Part shown: positions 9,480-17,100 of the stretch, piece after piece
Layout: every line of letters starts with the position of its first letter
Numbering within the stretch: position 1 is the stretch's first letter
Source of the DNA: Robiginitalea sp.
GTDB lineage: Bacteria > Bacteroidota > Bacteroidia > Flavobacteriales > Flavobacteriaceae
Direction: 5' to 3'
DNA: 64,000 bases
Assembly: GCA_024642005.1 (NCBI GenBank)
Contig: JAHECA010000002.1
Location: 64,756 to 128,755, forward strand
Made by a program: the position numbers and the translations under genes
Notes under the pieces: model-generated
Databases searched by the model: none
Seen by the model: the letters and a program-made list of their open reading frames with translations, nothing else
What the model was told of the DNA's origin: nothing

Positions 9480-10424
9480 ATGCAATCGCTCGAATTCATC
9501 CGCCAATGGATGGAGGCGCATCCCACCACCACCTCCCTGCTCCGCTACCTGCTCTGGGTGGGTGCCGTGCTCTTGCTGATGATCGTGCTGCGCCGCTGGG
9601 TAAGGCGCCGGGTTGCGGAACCCCACCTGCGCTACCGCTCCCAAAAAGGAGTGGAACTCTTCGGGGTGCTGATCCTGTTCCTGGTCAGCATCTCGTACTT
9701 CACAGGGAATATCAAGGATTTTGCCCTGGCGATGGGGCTGCTCACGGCGGGTATTACCATTACGCTGCAAGAGCTTATTTTAAGCCTGGCGGGCTCTGTG
9801 TTTATCTACTCCATCAACGTCTACAAACCCGGAGACCGCATCGAGATCAACGGGATCAAAGGCGATGTGATTGACATAAACAGCCTGTATACCACCATGA
9901 TGGAAATCGGTCAATGGGTGAGCAGCGACAATTATACAGGACGAATCGTCAAGCTCAGCAATGCCTTTGTCTTCCGGGGGCCGGTATACAATTACTCCCG
10001 GGATTTTCCCTTTATCTGGGACGAGTTCAACCTGCCCGTGCGTTACGGTTCCGATATGGACGTGGCCAAGCAGATTTTCCTGAAGGTCGCTTCTGAAGAA
10101 CTTTCCGAATACGTTGCACAATCGCGCAAACAATGGCAGGAGGTGGTGCACAAATACTACGTCGAAAATGCGGAGGTAGACCCCACCCTTGCGGTTTCTC
10201 TAACCGACAACTGGGTCACTTTCAACCTGCGTTACATCGTCGACTATCGGAAACGGCGCTCTACCAAGCACCGGCTCAACGAGAAGATCGGGCAGGCCAT
10301 CCGGGAGACAGGCGGCAAAGTAGAGCTGGCCTCTGCCACCCTGGAACTCATCAGGGTACCCGTATTGGCCGTGGAACATCCCGGGGAAGGAGATGAGGAA
10401 TCAAGTGCCCCTGCCCGTGGATAA
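9480..10424 (+). CDS. MscS-family mechanosensitive ion channel
   Basis: A 314-residue inner-membrane protein. Hydrophobic segments fall at roughly residues 18-40, 60-78 and 82-108; the last, with its glycine/alanine-rich run before ITITLQELILSLAGSVFI, is the pore-lining helix. The MscS beta domain follows, with the signature KPGDRIEINGIKGDVIDI. Channels of this family open under membrane tension to release solutes during hypo-osmotic shock. The C-terminal tail after residue 300 is short and polar. It appears monocistronic. Confidence 0.9.
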   Translation: MQSLEFIRQWMEAHPTTTSLLRYLLWVGAVLLLMIVLRRWVRRRVAEPHLRYRSQKGVELFGVLILFLVSISYFTGNIKDFALAMGLLTAGITITLQELILSLAGSVFIYSINVYKPGDRIEINGIKGDVIDINSLYTTMMEIGQWVSSDNYTGRIVKLSNAFVFRGPVYNYSRDFPFIWDEFNLPVRYGSDMDVAKQIFLKVASEELSEYVAQSRKQWQEVVHKYYVENAEVDPTLAVSLTDNWVTFNLRYIVDYRKRRSTKHRLNEKIGQAIRETGGKVELASATLELIRVPVLAVEHPGEGDEESSAPARG

Positions 10425-10495
10425 GCCGGAGCCTACCTTGCCTTAGTCGCGGATAGCTTTTGCGCATCGGCGCTTCGGAATTCAGGGGCCTTACT

Positions 10496-10503
10496 TACCT
10501 TTG
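10496..10503 (+). promoter_or_regulatory. Candidate -7 element (TACCTTTG) upstream of the SIMPL gene
   Basis: Perfect match to TAnnTTTG, 51 bases before the ATG at 10555. A TTTG lies at 10459-10462, but the spacing (33 bases) is too long for a standard -33 element, so only the -7 element is supported. Confidence 0.45.
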
Positions 10504-10554
10504 GCACGACCCCTGCAAATGGGTTACCCGAACAATGCACTTAATTGCCATATC

Positions 10555-11250
10555 ATGAAAAAGAACCTTTTCCTACTTTGCAGCCTGCTGCTTGCCACGG
10601 CTGCCTTCGCCCAGAACAAAAGCTTCCTCGACCAGGGCTATCTGGAGACTTCGGCCCAGGCCGATACCCTGGTGGTCCCCGACCGCATCTACCTGGGGAT
10701 TCTGTTGCAGGAAAGCGACAGCAAGGGCCGTGTTACCCTGGAGGAACTCGAACAAAAAATGGCCGCCAGGCTGAAGGCCATCGGCATCGACCTGCAAGAA
10801 CAGCTTTCGGTATCGGACCTGTCGAGCGATTTTAAAAAATACTTCATGCGCGGGCAGGAGGTGCTCAAAGACAAAGCTTTCGAACTGCTGGTATACGACG
10901 CCGCCATGGCCGGCCGGGTGCTCTTCGAGCTCGAAAAGCTCGGTATTGCCAATGTGCAGCTCAACCGCACCGAATACGCCGGCATGGACGCCCTGCAGAT
11001 GGCCCTCAGGGCCCGGGCCATGCACAAGGCCAGGGAGCAGGCCGCCACCATGACTGCAGCCATCGGCCAAACCCTGGGCAAGGCGGTTTATATTTCCGAT
11101 TCCGGCAGTTATTACCCCATGGCCGGTGCGCCGCGCAAGTTGGAATACGCCGTAATGGCCGCAGACCAGGCCAGCTATGAGCCCATTGAAGGGGAATTCC
11201 AGAAAATCAGGGTGGAGGCCAGTGTGCAGGTGAAGTTTTTGCTGGATTGA
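10555..11250 (+). CDS. Periplasmic SIMPL-domain (DUF541) protein
   Basis: A 231-residue exported protein with signal peptide MKKNLFLLCSLLLATAAFAQ. The remainder fits the SIMPL/DUF541 fold of bacterial BP26/OMP28-like proteins, whose function is poorly defined (envelope stress or a ring-forming scaffold has been suggested). The start at the ATG immediately before the signal peptide is preferred over the upstream GTG/ATG candidates at 10501. It is separated by about 100 bases and a hairpin from the SRAP gene, so it is probably its own unit. A second, differently anchored SIMPL protein is at 12195. Confidence 0.82.
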   Translation: MKKNLFLLCSLLLATAAFAQNKSFLDQGYLETSAQADTLVVPDRIYLGILLQESDSKGRVTLEELEQKMAARLKAIGIDLQEQLSVSDLSSDFKKYFMRGQEVLKDKAFELLVYDAAMAGRVLFELEKLGIANVQLNRTEYAGMDALQMALRARAMHKAREQAATMTAAIGQTLGKAVYISDSGSYYPMAGAPRKLEYAVMAADQASYEPIEGEFQKIRVEASVQVKFLLD

Positions 11251-11299
11251 TTGCAACCGCTGCTTGATTCCTGCAGGGAAACACTTTAAATTGGAGTTC

Positions 11300-11317
11300 G
11301 GGGGTGGGGGAGCCCCC
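11300..11317 (+). other. GC-rich hairpin between the SIMPL and SRAP genes
   Basis: GGGGG (11300-11304) can pair with CCCCC (11313-11317), preceded by TAAATTGG (11287-11294). The same order of motifs recurs at 53900-53934. It lacks a T-run. It could be a transcript end for the SIMPL gene or a small dispersed element. Confidence 0.35.
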
Positions 11318-11347
11318 TTACCGAAATCGTAAATCCGCAAACCGCCC

Positions 11348-12112
11348 ATGTGCTACGACATCAAAGCAAGCCTGGAAGCCCAGCTCCAGCGGGCCCTCCG
11401 AAGGGGAGACGATGATGCGGCTGCCCAGATACGGGAAGAATTGCTTCCCTATACCGACCTGCCCCTTTTTCACGCCTCAGGTTTCAGCCATCCCAGGATG
11501 CTGGTCTATACAGACGACCAGCCCGACTTCCCAACCGTGGCCACCTGGGGGCTGGTGCCGCACTGGGTGCGTGACGCCGAGCAGCAGAAAAAGCTGTGGA
11601 ACCAAACCCTTAATGCCCGGGGGGAAACCCTTTTTGAGAAGCCCTCATTCCGCAAAGCGGCTCAAAGCAACCGCTGCCTGCTCTATGTAGACGGCTTTTA
11701 CGAACACCACCACCATAAAGGGCAAACCTTCCCCTATTTCATCCACAGAAAAGACGGGGAACCCATGGCCATGGCCTGCCTGTACAGCGACTGGCGCGAT
11801 CCTGGCAGCGGAGAGCTCCTCACGACTTTTTCGATCGTAACCACCGAGGGGAATTCCCTGTTGGCGCACATTCACAACAATCCCAAAATAGAAGGGCCGC
11901 GCATGCCCCTCATCCTCCCCGACGCCCTGGCCGAACAGTGGCTGCAACCCTTGCAGGACGACCGCGACCGGGGGGAAATCGAAGCGCTGATACAACCCTA
12001 CCCCGAAGGGGAGTTGACTGCATATACGGTGAGCCGGCTCCGCGGGAAGGAGTACCCCGGCAACATACCGCAAATAAATGAGCCCGTGGTCTATCCCGAA
12101 CTGCAGGAATGA
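11348..12112 (+). CDS. SRAP / HMCES-YedK family protein (abasic-site DNA-protein crosslinker)
   Basis: A 254-residue SOS-response-associated peptidase-fold protein. After removal of Met1, Cys2 (MCYDIK) is the residue that in this family forms a thiazolidine crosslink with abasic sites in single-stranded DNA, shielding them from cleavage. Other family landmarks are NARGETLFEKPSFR (the Asn and Glu of the active site), CLLYVDGFYEH and the late PRMPLIL. The ATG at 11348 must be the start because Cys2 is functional. No LexA-type operator is evident upstream. It lies between two SIMPL genes with no obvious shared pathway. Confidence 0.9.
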   Translation: MCYDIKASLEAQLQRALRRGDDDAAAQIREELLPYTDLPLFHASGFSHPRMLVYTDDQPDFPTVATWGLVPHWVRDAEQQKKLWNQTLNARGETLFEKPSFRKAAQSNRCLLYVDGFYEHHHHKGQTFPYFIHRKDGEPMAMACLYSDWRDPGSGELLTTFSIVTTEGNSLLAHIHNNPKIEGPRMPLILPDALAEQWLQPLQDDRDRGEIEALIQPYPEGELTAYTVSRLRGKEYPGNIPQINEPVVYPELQE

Positions 12113-12194
12113 CGTCCGCAGCCTGCGAAGACTTCGTATATCCAGGTAAATACCCACACAGCTAAACGCAAAAGAACAAAATCAGAAAAATGAA

Positions 12195-12905
12195 ATGAAA
12201 AACGCACATTTGCTCCCTGCCCTAATTGTCGCCGCAGGCCTGGCCGTGGCCGGCTATTTTATTGGAGACACCTTTCTGAAGGGAAAAAAATTCGACCGAT
12301 TTGTATCGGTCAAGGGACTTTCAGAACGGGAAGTACCCGCCGACCTCGCTGTTTGGCCCGTAAACATTGTTTTGACCGGCAACGACCTGCAAAGCCTGCG
12401 ACAGCAGATCGAACGCCAGAACGAGACCGTGGCGAAATTCTTTGCCGACCAGGGGTTTACCCCAGCTGAGGTAACCCGGGGCGTGGTAAACATCGCCGAC
12501 GCCCAGGCCAACATCTACAACAACAGCGCCCAGTACAGCGCTTATCGTTACCTGGCCAAATCGGAGTTTACCGTGCGCACTTCCGACATCCCAAAGCTGG
12601 AGAAAGCCCAGGCCGAATCGCTGCAATTGCTTTCGGCAGGCATCCTCTTCGGATCGAAAAACGAGTGGCAGCCCATCGAATACATCTTTAACGGACTAAA
12701 CGCCCTGAAGCCTGAAATGATCGAAGAAGCCACCCGGAACGCCCGGGAAGTGGCCGATAAATTCGCCCGTGATTCGAATTCGCAGGTGGGGGAGATCAGG
12801 GTGGCCCGCCAGGGCCTGTTTACCATCAGCGACCGGGATGTGAACACCCCCCAGATCAAGATAGTTCGGGTGGTGTCGACCATCGATTTCCAGCTGGCCG
12901 ACTAG
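12195..12905 (+). CDS. Membrane-anchored SIMPL-domain (DUF541) protein
   Basis: A 236-residue protein with one N-terminal membrane segment (about residues 6-24, rich in Ala/Val/Gly) that looks uncleaved. The periplasmic SIMPL domain opens with the characteristic FVSVKGLSEREVPADLAVWP. Function of this family is unsettled. It is distinct in sequence from the SIMPL protein at 10555. It converges on gldA with a three-base gap between stops and no obvious terminator, so the two transcripts must overlap. Confidence 0.82.
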   Translation: MKNAHLLPALIVAAGLAVAGYFIGDTFLKGKKFDRFVSVKGLSEREVPADLAVWPVNIVLTGNDLQSLRQQIERQNETVAKFFADQGFTPAEVTRGVVNIADAQANIYNNSAQYSAYRYLAKSEFTVRTSDIPKLEKAQAESLQLLSAGILFGSKNEWQPIEYIFNGLNALKPEMIEEATRNAREVADKFARDSNSQVGEIRVARQGLFTISDRDVNTPQIKIVRVVSTIDFQLAD

Positions 12906-12908
12906 GGC

Positions 12909-13829
12909 CTATTCTTTCGGATGGGCAACCGGGCGATCCCCTGTGAGTTCAGTAAACAGGGTTTCGAGGGTTTGGGTCTTGCGGCTCAGCTGCAGGGTCT
13001 TCAGGGAGTGGTCGTGGGCAAAGTCGAACACGGCCGGGCGCATGTCTCGCGGGGTTGAGAAGCTCAGTTCGTAGACGAATCCCCCTGTATTGCGAATATC
13101 CTCCACATGAGGGAGGCCGCGCAGCAGGGTTTCCTCAACGCGGTAATCAAATTCCACCTCGATTACCTGTTTCTCGTCTTTCCGCAGGGCTTCCAGGGTG
13201 GCATCGGCTACGAGCTTTCCCTTGTTGATGATCAGCACGCGGTCGCAGACAGCTTCCACTTCTTTCATGATGTGGGTAGAGAGCAGAATGGTCTTATTGC
13301 GCCCGATCTCCCGGATTAGCTTCCGGATCTCGATGAGCTGGTTCGGATCGAGTCCCGTGGTGGGCTCATCCAGAATGAGGACCTCCGGATCGTGCAGCAG
13401 AGCGGCAGCCAGGCCCACCCGCTGGCGATACCCCTTGGAGAGCTTTCCGATCTGTTTGCCGGCTTCCGTGCCCAGGCCAGTTTGCTCGAGAACGGCGGCA
13501 ATGCGTTCGCGGGGCACTTTGTACACCGAGGCACAGAAGGCCAGGTATTCGCGCACGTAGAGGTCGAGGTAAAGCGGGTTGTGCTCGGGCAGGTAGCCCA
13601 GGCAGCGCTGTACGGCTCCCGGGTCTTTTTCCACGTCGTACCCGCCTACTTCGGCTGTTCCGGCATCGGCCTGGTAGTAGGTGGTAAGGATTTTCATCAG
13701 GGTCGATTTACCGGCCCCGTTCGGGCCCAGAAAGCCCACGACCTCCCCTTTTTCGATCGAAAAACTAACCCCGTCCAGGGCCTTTTGTGCCCCGAAGCTT
13801 TTAGACAGCCCGGCAACGCGGATAGACAT
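12909..13829 (-). CDS. gldA: GldA-type ABC transporter ATP-binding protein
   Basis: A 306-residue ATPase component. Walker A is GPNGAGKST near residue 36, the signature region is KLSKGYRQRVGLA, and Walker B is VLILDEPTTGLDP. The YLPEHNPLY segment after the Q-loop and the C-terminal extension of about 80 residues are typical of GldA, which with GldF and GldG forms an ABC transporter required for gliding in Flavobacterium johnsoniae. gldFG are not next to it here, as is usual in the family. A generic ABC-2 exporter ATPase is the alternative. Confidence 0.88.
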   Translation of the reverse strand: MSIRVAGLSKSFGAQKALDGVSFSIEKGEVVGFLGPNGAGKSTLMKILTTYYQADAGTAEVGGYDVEKDPGAVQRCLGYLPEHNPLYLDLYVREYLAFCASVYKVPRERIAAVLEQTGLGTEAGKQIGKLSKGYRQRVGLAAALLHDPEVLILDEPTTGLDPNQLIEIRKLIREIGRNKTILLSTHIMKEVEAVCDRVLIINKGKLVADATLEALRKDEKQVIEVEFDYRVEETLLRGLPHVEDIRNTGGFVYELSFSTPRDMRPAVFDFAHDHSLKTLQLSRKTQTLETLFTELTGDRPVAHPKE

Positions 13830-14024
13830 GCTTGCAGATTTTGGGTAAAAATACGCAAACTGACCCTATCTCGAATGCTTTCCTTTCAGAGACAGGGGCC
13901 GCCTGGCCGAATACGGCGGCATGCATAATTCATAAAAATGCCTTGGTCGCAACGCCATTTTGCCAAGAAAAATTGAAATTCGCACATTTTTATAAAAAAT
14001 TATGGGCGAAAAACAGACATTCAA

Positions 14025-14032
14025 AATATTTG
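14025..14032 (+). promoter_or_regulatory. Weak candidate -7 element of the aromatic operon (AATATTTG)
   Basis: Five of the six fixed positions of TAnnTTTG match. It lies 27 bases before the leader ATG at 14059, the right place for an attenuator leader. TACATTAG at 14035-14042 is an equally scored alternative. Neither has a good -33 TTTG. Confidence 0.3.
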
Positions 14033-14058
14033 GCTACATTAGCCCCGATTACACGGCT

Positions 14059-14130
14059 ATGAACGCATTGTATTTTTGGAACGGCTATTATTTCTACTTC
14101 TTTTTTAAAAGAGGGACGGGACCGTTGTAG
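14059..14130 (+). CDS. Phe/Tyr-rich leader peptide of the aromatic amino acid operon
   Basis: A 23-codon open frame (ATG 14059, TAG 14128-14130). The peptide begins MNALYFWNGYYFYFFF and ends KRGTGPL. Ten of 23 residues are aromatic: five Phe, four Tyr, one Trp, with a solid aromatic block at codons 10-16. This is the composition expected of a leader that senses charged tRNA-Phe and tRNA-Tyr. It lies upstream of prephenate dehydratase, prephenate dehydrogenase and DAHP synthase genes. No Shine-Dalgarno is visible, which is common in this phylum. The last codons contain the antiterminator strand described in the next entry. Confidence 0.8.
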   Translation: MNALYFWNGYYFYFFFKRGTGPL

Positions 14131-14182
14131 CATACAATACGCGCTTATGATACTGGTCCCGTTCTGACGGGACTTTTTTTTT
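14113..14182 (+). promoter_or_regulatory. Transcription attenuator: mutually exclusive antiterminator and intrinsic terminator
   Basis: Terminator: GTCCCGT (14156-14162), loop TCTG, ACGGGAC (14167-14173), then nine T (14174-14182). Antiterminator: ACGGGACC (14116-14123), inside the last codons of the leader peptide, pairs perfectly with GGTCCCGT (14155-14162), using up the 5' arm of the terminator. The 14116-14122 and 14167-14173 strands are identical, so they compete for one partner. A ribosome stalled on the aromatic codons (14086-14106) leaves 14116-14123 free and allows read-through; one that reaches the stop codon covers it and lets the terminator form. The logic is that of enterobacterial phe and trp attenuators. 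Confidence 0.85.
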
Positions 14183-14217
14183 GGTACCCTGGCGCGCAGC
14201 CGAAAAAAATAATTTGG

Positions 14218-15048
14218 ATGAATCCTTTGAGAATAGCCATTCAGGGCGTACGAGGCTCCAACCACCACATGGTGGCCGAGTCGTATTTCGGTTCGGATAT
14301 CGAGCTGGTCGAATGCCTTTCCTTCCACAGCCTTGTAGACCGCATGCTCGACGGCACGGCCGACAAAGGGGTGATGGCCATTGAGAATTCAATTGCCGGG
14401 TCTATCATTCCGAATTACAACCTGGTTTGCGACAACAAACTGCACATTATCGGGGAACACTACCTGAGCGTGCACCACAACCTGATGGCCCTGCCCGGGC
14501 AGGAACTGGCCCGGATCAGGGAGGTGCACAGCCATCCCATGGCCCTGTTGCAGTGCAGGGAATACCTCAAAACCCAGCCGCACATCAAAATTGTGGAAGA
14601 CGTCGACACGGCCGAGACCGCAAGGCGCATCCACGAGAACGGACTAATGGAAATCGCGGCCATCGCCCCCTCCCTGGCAGCCAGCCTGTACGGGCTCGAG
14701 GTGCTGGCCCCTGAGATCCAGACCATCAAGAGCAATGCAACCCGCTTTATCATTCTGAAAACAAAGAACAAAGAAATACCCCGGGAAGAAATCAACAAGG
14801 CGTCGGTGCGCTTTATGACCGATCACAAAAGGGGCAGCCTGGCCACGGTGCTCAATGTGATGAGCGATTGCAACCTGAACCTGACCAAGATCCAGTCGTT
14901 GCCGGTGATTGAGACCCCATGGAAATATTCCTTTTTTGTAGATATCACTTTCGAGCGGTACGACCATTTTACCAAAGCCAAATCGCTGCTGCAGCTCATG
15001 ACCGAAGATTTCAGGGTGCTGGGCGAATACAAAAACGCGCGTATATGA
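14218..15048 (+). CDS. pheA: Prephenate dehydratase (monofunctional, ACT domain)
   Basis: Converts prephenate to phenylpyruvate, the committed step to phenylalanine. The 276-residue protein has the two-lobed catalytic domain (about 1-185) with the essential TRF motif at 175-177, and a C-terminal ACT domain (about 195-276). The ACT motifs are changed: GSLATVL at 206-212 replaces GALxxxL, and QSLP at 226-229 replaces the Phe-binding ESRP. Feedback by Phe may therefore differ from the E. coli enzyme. It is the first structural gene after the attenuator and its stop overlaps the next start (ATGA). Confidence 0.94.
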   Translation: MNPLRIAIQGVRGSNHHMVAESYFGSDIELVECLSFHSLVDRMLDGTADKGVMAIENSIAGSIIPNYNLVCDNKLHIIGEHYLSVHHNLMALPGQELARIREVHSHPMALLQCREYLKTQPHIKIVEDVDTAETARRIHENGLMEIAAIAPSLAASLYGLEVLAPEIQTIKSNATRFIILKTKNKEIPREEINKASVRFMTDHKRGSLATVLNVMSDCNLNLTKIQSLPVIETPWKYSFFVDITFERYDHFTKAKSLLQLMTEDFRVLGEYKNARI

Positions 15049-16235
15049 TACAGGAAGCCCATCGCCTGCAACAGGTACAGGAATACTATTTCTCACGCAA
15101 GCTGAAAGAGGTGCGGGGCCTGGTGGCCGGGGGCCGCCCGGTTATCAATATGGGGATTGGAAGCCCCGATCTGGCTCCTGCCCCTGAAGTACTGCAAACC
15201 TTGCAGGACGCTGTGCGCGACGCCGGGGCCCACCAGTACCAGAGCTACCAGGGGCTGCCTGAGCTGCGGCAGACCATCGCCGCCTTTTATGCAAAGAAAT
15301 TTGGGGTGGAACTCGACCCCGAGGGTGAAATTCTGCCACTGATGGGCTCCAAGGAAGGCATCATGCACATCAGTATGGCCTTCCTGAACCCGGGCGACCG
15401 GGTACTCATCCCCGACCCGGGCTACCCGACCTATGCCTCGGTGACCCACCTGGCCGGAGCCGTGCCCCTCTACTACCCGCTCAGCGAGGAAAACGGCTGG
15501 TTTCCCGACCTCGAGGCCCTGGCGGCGGCAGACCTGAGCGGGGTGAAGCTCATGTGGGTGAGCTACCCGCATATGCCTACCGGGGCTCAGGCTTCCCCGG
15601 CCCAATTACAGGCACTGGTCAATTTTGCTCGGGAGCACCAAATTTTGCTGGTAAACGACAACCCGTACAGCTTTGTGCTGAGCCGCGAGCCCCGGAGCAT
15701 CCTGATGAGCGAAGGCGCCGGCGGGCATGTGCTGGAGCTTAATTCCCTGAGCAAAACCTTCAATATGGCTGGTTGGCGCGTAGGCATGGTCCTGGGTGCG
15801 GCCCCGCTGATTACCTCGGTGCTCAAGGTCAAAAGCAATATGGATTCAGGCATGTTTTACGGTATACAGAAGGGAGCCATTGCCGCCCTGAAAAGCGGCC
15901 CCCAATGGTTTGAAGGCCTCGATGCCGTATACCGGCGCCGGCGCCAGGCCGTTTTCCAGCTGGCAGACTTGCTGGGGTGTACCTACGACCCGCAGGCAGT
16001 GGGCATGTTCGTCTGGGCACGCCTGCCCGAAGGCAGCGCCGACAGTGAAAGCTATATCGACAGCCTGCTGTACGAAAAAGACATCTTTGTGGCGCCCGGC
16101 ACCATATTTGGCAGCCGGGGGGCGGGGTACATCCGTTTTTCCCTCTGCGTGCCCGAAGAAAAAATCCGGGAAGCCATCTTGCGGGTTGCTCCGTCCGAAG
16201 TGAAGCAGGAAACCTCCCAAAAATCGGAGTCATGA
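15045..16235 (+). CDS. Class I/II aminotransferase, probable aromatic or aspartate-type
   Basis: A 396-residue PLP enzyme of fold type I. The cofactor lysine lies in NSLSKTFNMAGWRVG, and the usual NP dyad region appears as NDNPYSFVLS. In this operon the natural job is transamination of phenylpyruvate and 4-hydroxyphenylpyruvate to Phe and Tyr; related enzymes also use aspartate or LL-diaminopimelate, so exact specificity is open. The ATG at 15045 overlaps the pheA stop, and the stop overlaps tyrA (ATGA), so it is translationally coupled on both sides. Confidence 0.9.
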   Translation: MIQEAHRLQQVQEYYFSRKLKEVRGLVAGGRPVINMGIGSPDLAPAPEVLQTLQDAVRDAGAHQYQSYQGLPELRQTIAAFYAKKFGVELDPEGEILPLMGSKEGIMHISMAFLNPGDRVLIPDPGYPTYASVTHLAGAVPLYYPLSEENGWFPDLEALAAADLSGVKLMWVSYPHMPTGAQASPAQLQALVNFAREHQILLVNDNPYSFVLSREPRSILMSEGAGGHVLELNSLSKTFNMAGWRVGMVLGAAPLITSVLKVKSNMDSGMFYGIQKGAIAALKSGPQWFEGLDAVYRRRRQAVFQLADLLGCTYDPQAVGMFVWARLPEGSADSESYIDSLLYEKDIFVAPGTIFGSRGAGYIRFSLCVPEEKIREAILRVAPSEVKQETSQKSES

Positions 16236-17092
16236 AAGTAGTTGTTATCGGCATCGGCCTGATCGGCGGCTCGCTCGCCAAAGACCTGCGTAAGGCCTAC
16301 CCCGGGGTTTCCCTTTTGGGCCAGGACGTCAATTCGGGCCACCTCCAGCAGGCCACTGATCTGGGCCTGGTAGATGGGCCGGCTGCCGCGGCAGACCTGG
16401 CTGAAGCCGACCTGGTAGTGGTGAGCATCCCGGTCGACAGCCTGCTGCGCGACCTGCCACGGGTGCTCGATCAGGTAGGCGACCAGACCCTGGTAATCGA
16501 CGCGGGTTCGACCAAGGTACCGGTGTGCCGGCAGGTGAAAGACCACCCGAAACGCCGGAATTACCTGGCCTGTCACCCTATAGCTGGTACCGAATTCACA
16601 GGTCCGTCTGCTGCGGTAACTGGCCTTTTTGCCGGGAAGGTGAATATTATCTGTGAAGTGGAGCAGACAGCCTTCAAGATTCAGGAACGGGCCCTGGAGC
16701 TATTCAGCCGTATCGGCATGCGCATCCGCTATATGAACCCCGATGCCCACGACCGACACATCGCCTATGTTTCGCACCTGTCGCACATCAGCTCGTTCAT
16801 GCTCGGCAAGACCGTGATTGAAAAGGAAAAGAACGAGCGCGACATCTTCGACATGGCGGGCAGCGGGTTCGAAAGCACAGTGCGCCTGGCCAAGAGCTCC
16901 CCGGCCATGTGGACGCCGATTTTTGAGCAGAACAAGGAAAACGTGCTGGAAACCCTCGACGAGTACATCGCGAACCTCCAGGAGTTCCGTACCAAGCTGC
17001 AGGCCGATGACTACCAGGCCCTCTTTGAGGAAATGGACAATACAAACCGCATCAAAGACATTTTAAAAGGAATACCATCTCACAAAAATTGA
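16232..17092 (+). CDS. tyrA: Prephenate dehydrogenase
   Basis: Oxidatively decarboxylates prephenate to 4-hydroxyphenylpyruvate, the tyrosine branch. The 286-residue protein has an N-terminal Rossmann motif (VIGIGLIGGSLA, residues 3-14) and the substrate-binding His segment ACHPIAGTEFTGPSAA, followed by the helical dimerisation domain. There is no chorismate mutase or ACT domain, which fits mutase activity being supplied by the next gene. The start overlaps the aminotransferase stop by four bases. Confidence 0.94.
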   Translation: MKVVVIGIGLIGGSLAKDLRKAYPGVSLLGQDVNSGHLQQATDLGLVDGPAAAADLAEADLVVVSIPVDSLLRDLPRVLDQVGDQTLVIDAGSTKVPVCRQVKDHPKRRNYLACHPIAGTEFTGPSAAVTGLFAGKVNIICEVEQTAFKIQERALELFSRIGMRIRYMNPDAHDRHIAYVSHLSHISSFMLGKTVIEKEKNERDIFDMAGSGFESTVRLAKSSPAMWTPIFEQNKENVLETLDEYIANLQEFRTKLQADDYQALFEEMDNTNRIKDILKGIPSHKN

Positions 17093-17100
17093 ATACCCCT

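Larger units (their letters stand above)
13830..14217. other. 388-base intergenic region between gldA and the aromatic operon
   Basis: Holds the divergent control region for gldA (minus) and the aromatic operon (plus). The right half is accounted for by the leader peptide and attenuator (14059-14182). In 13830-14024 I see only AT-rich sequence with no convincing -33/-7 pair for gldA and no gene. Confidence 0.7.
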
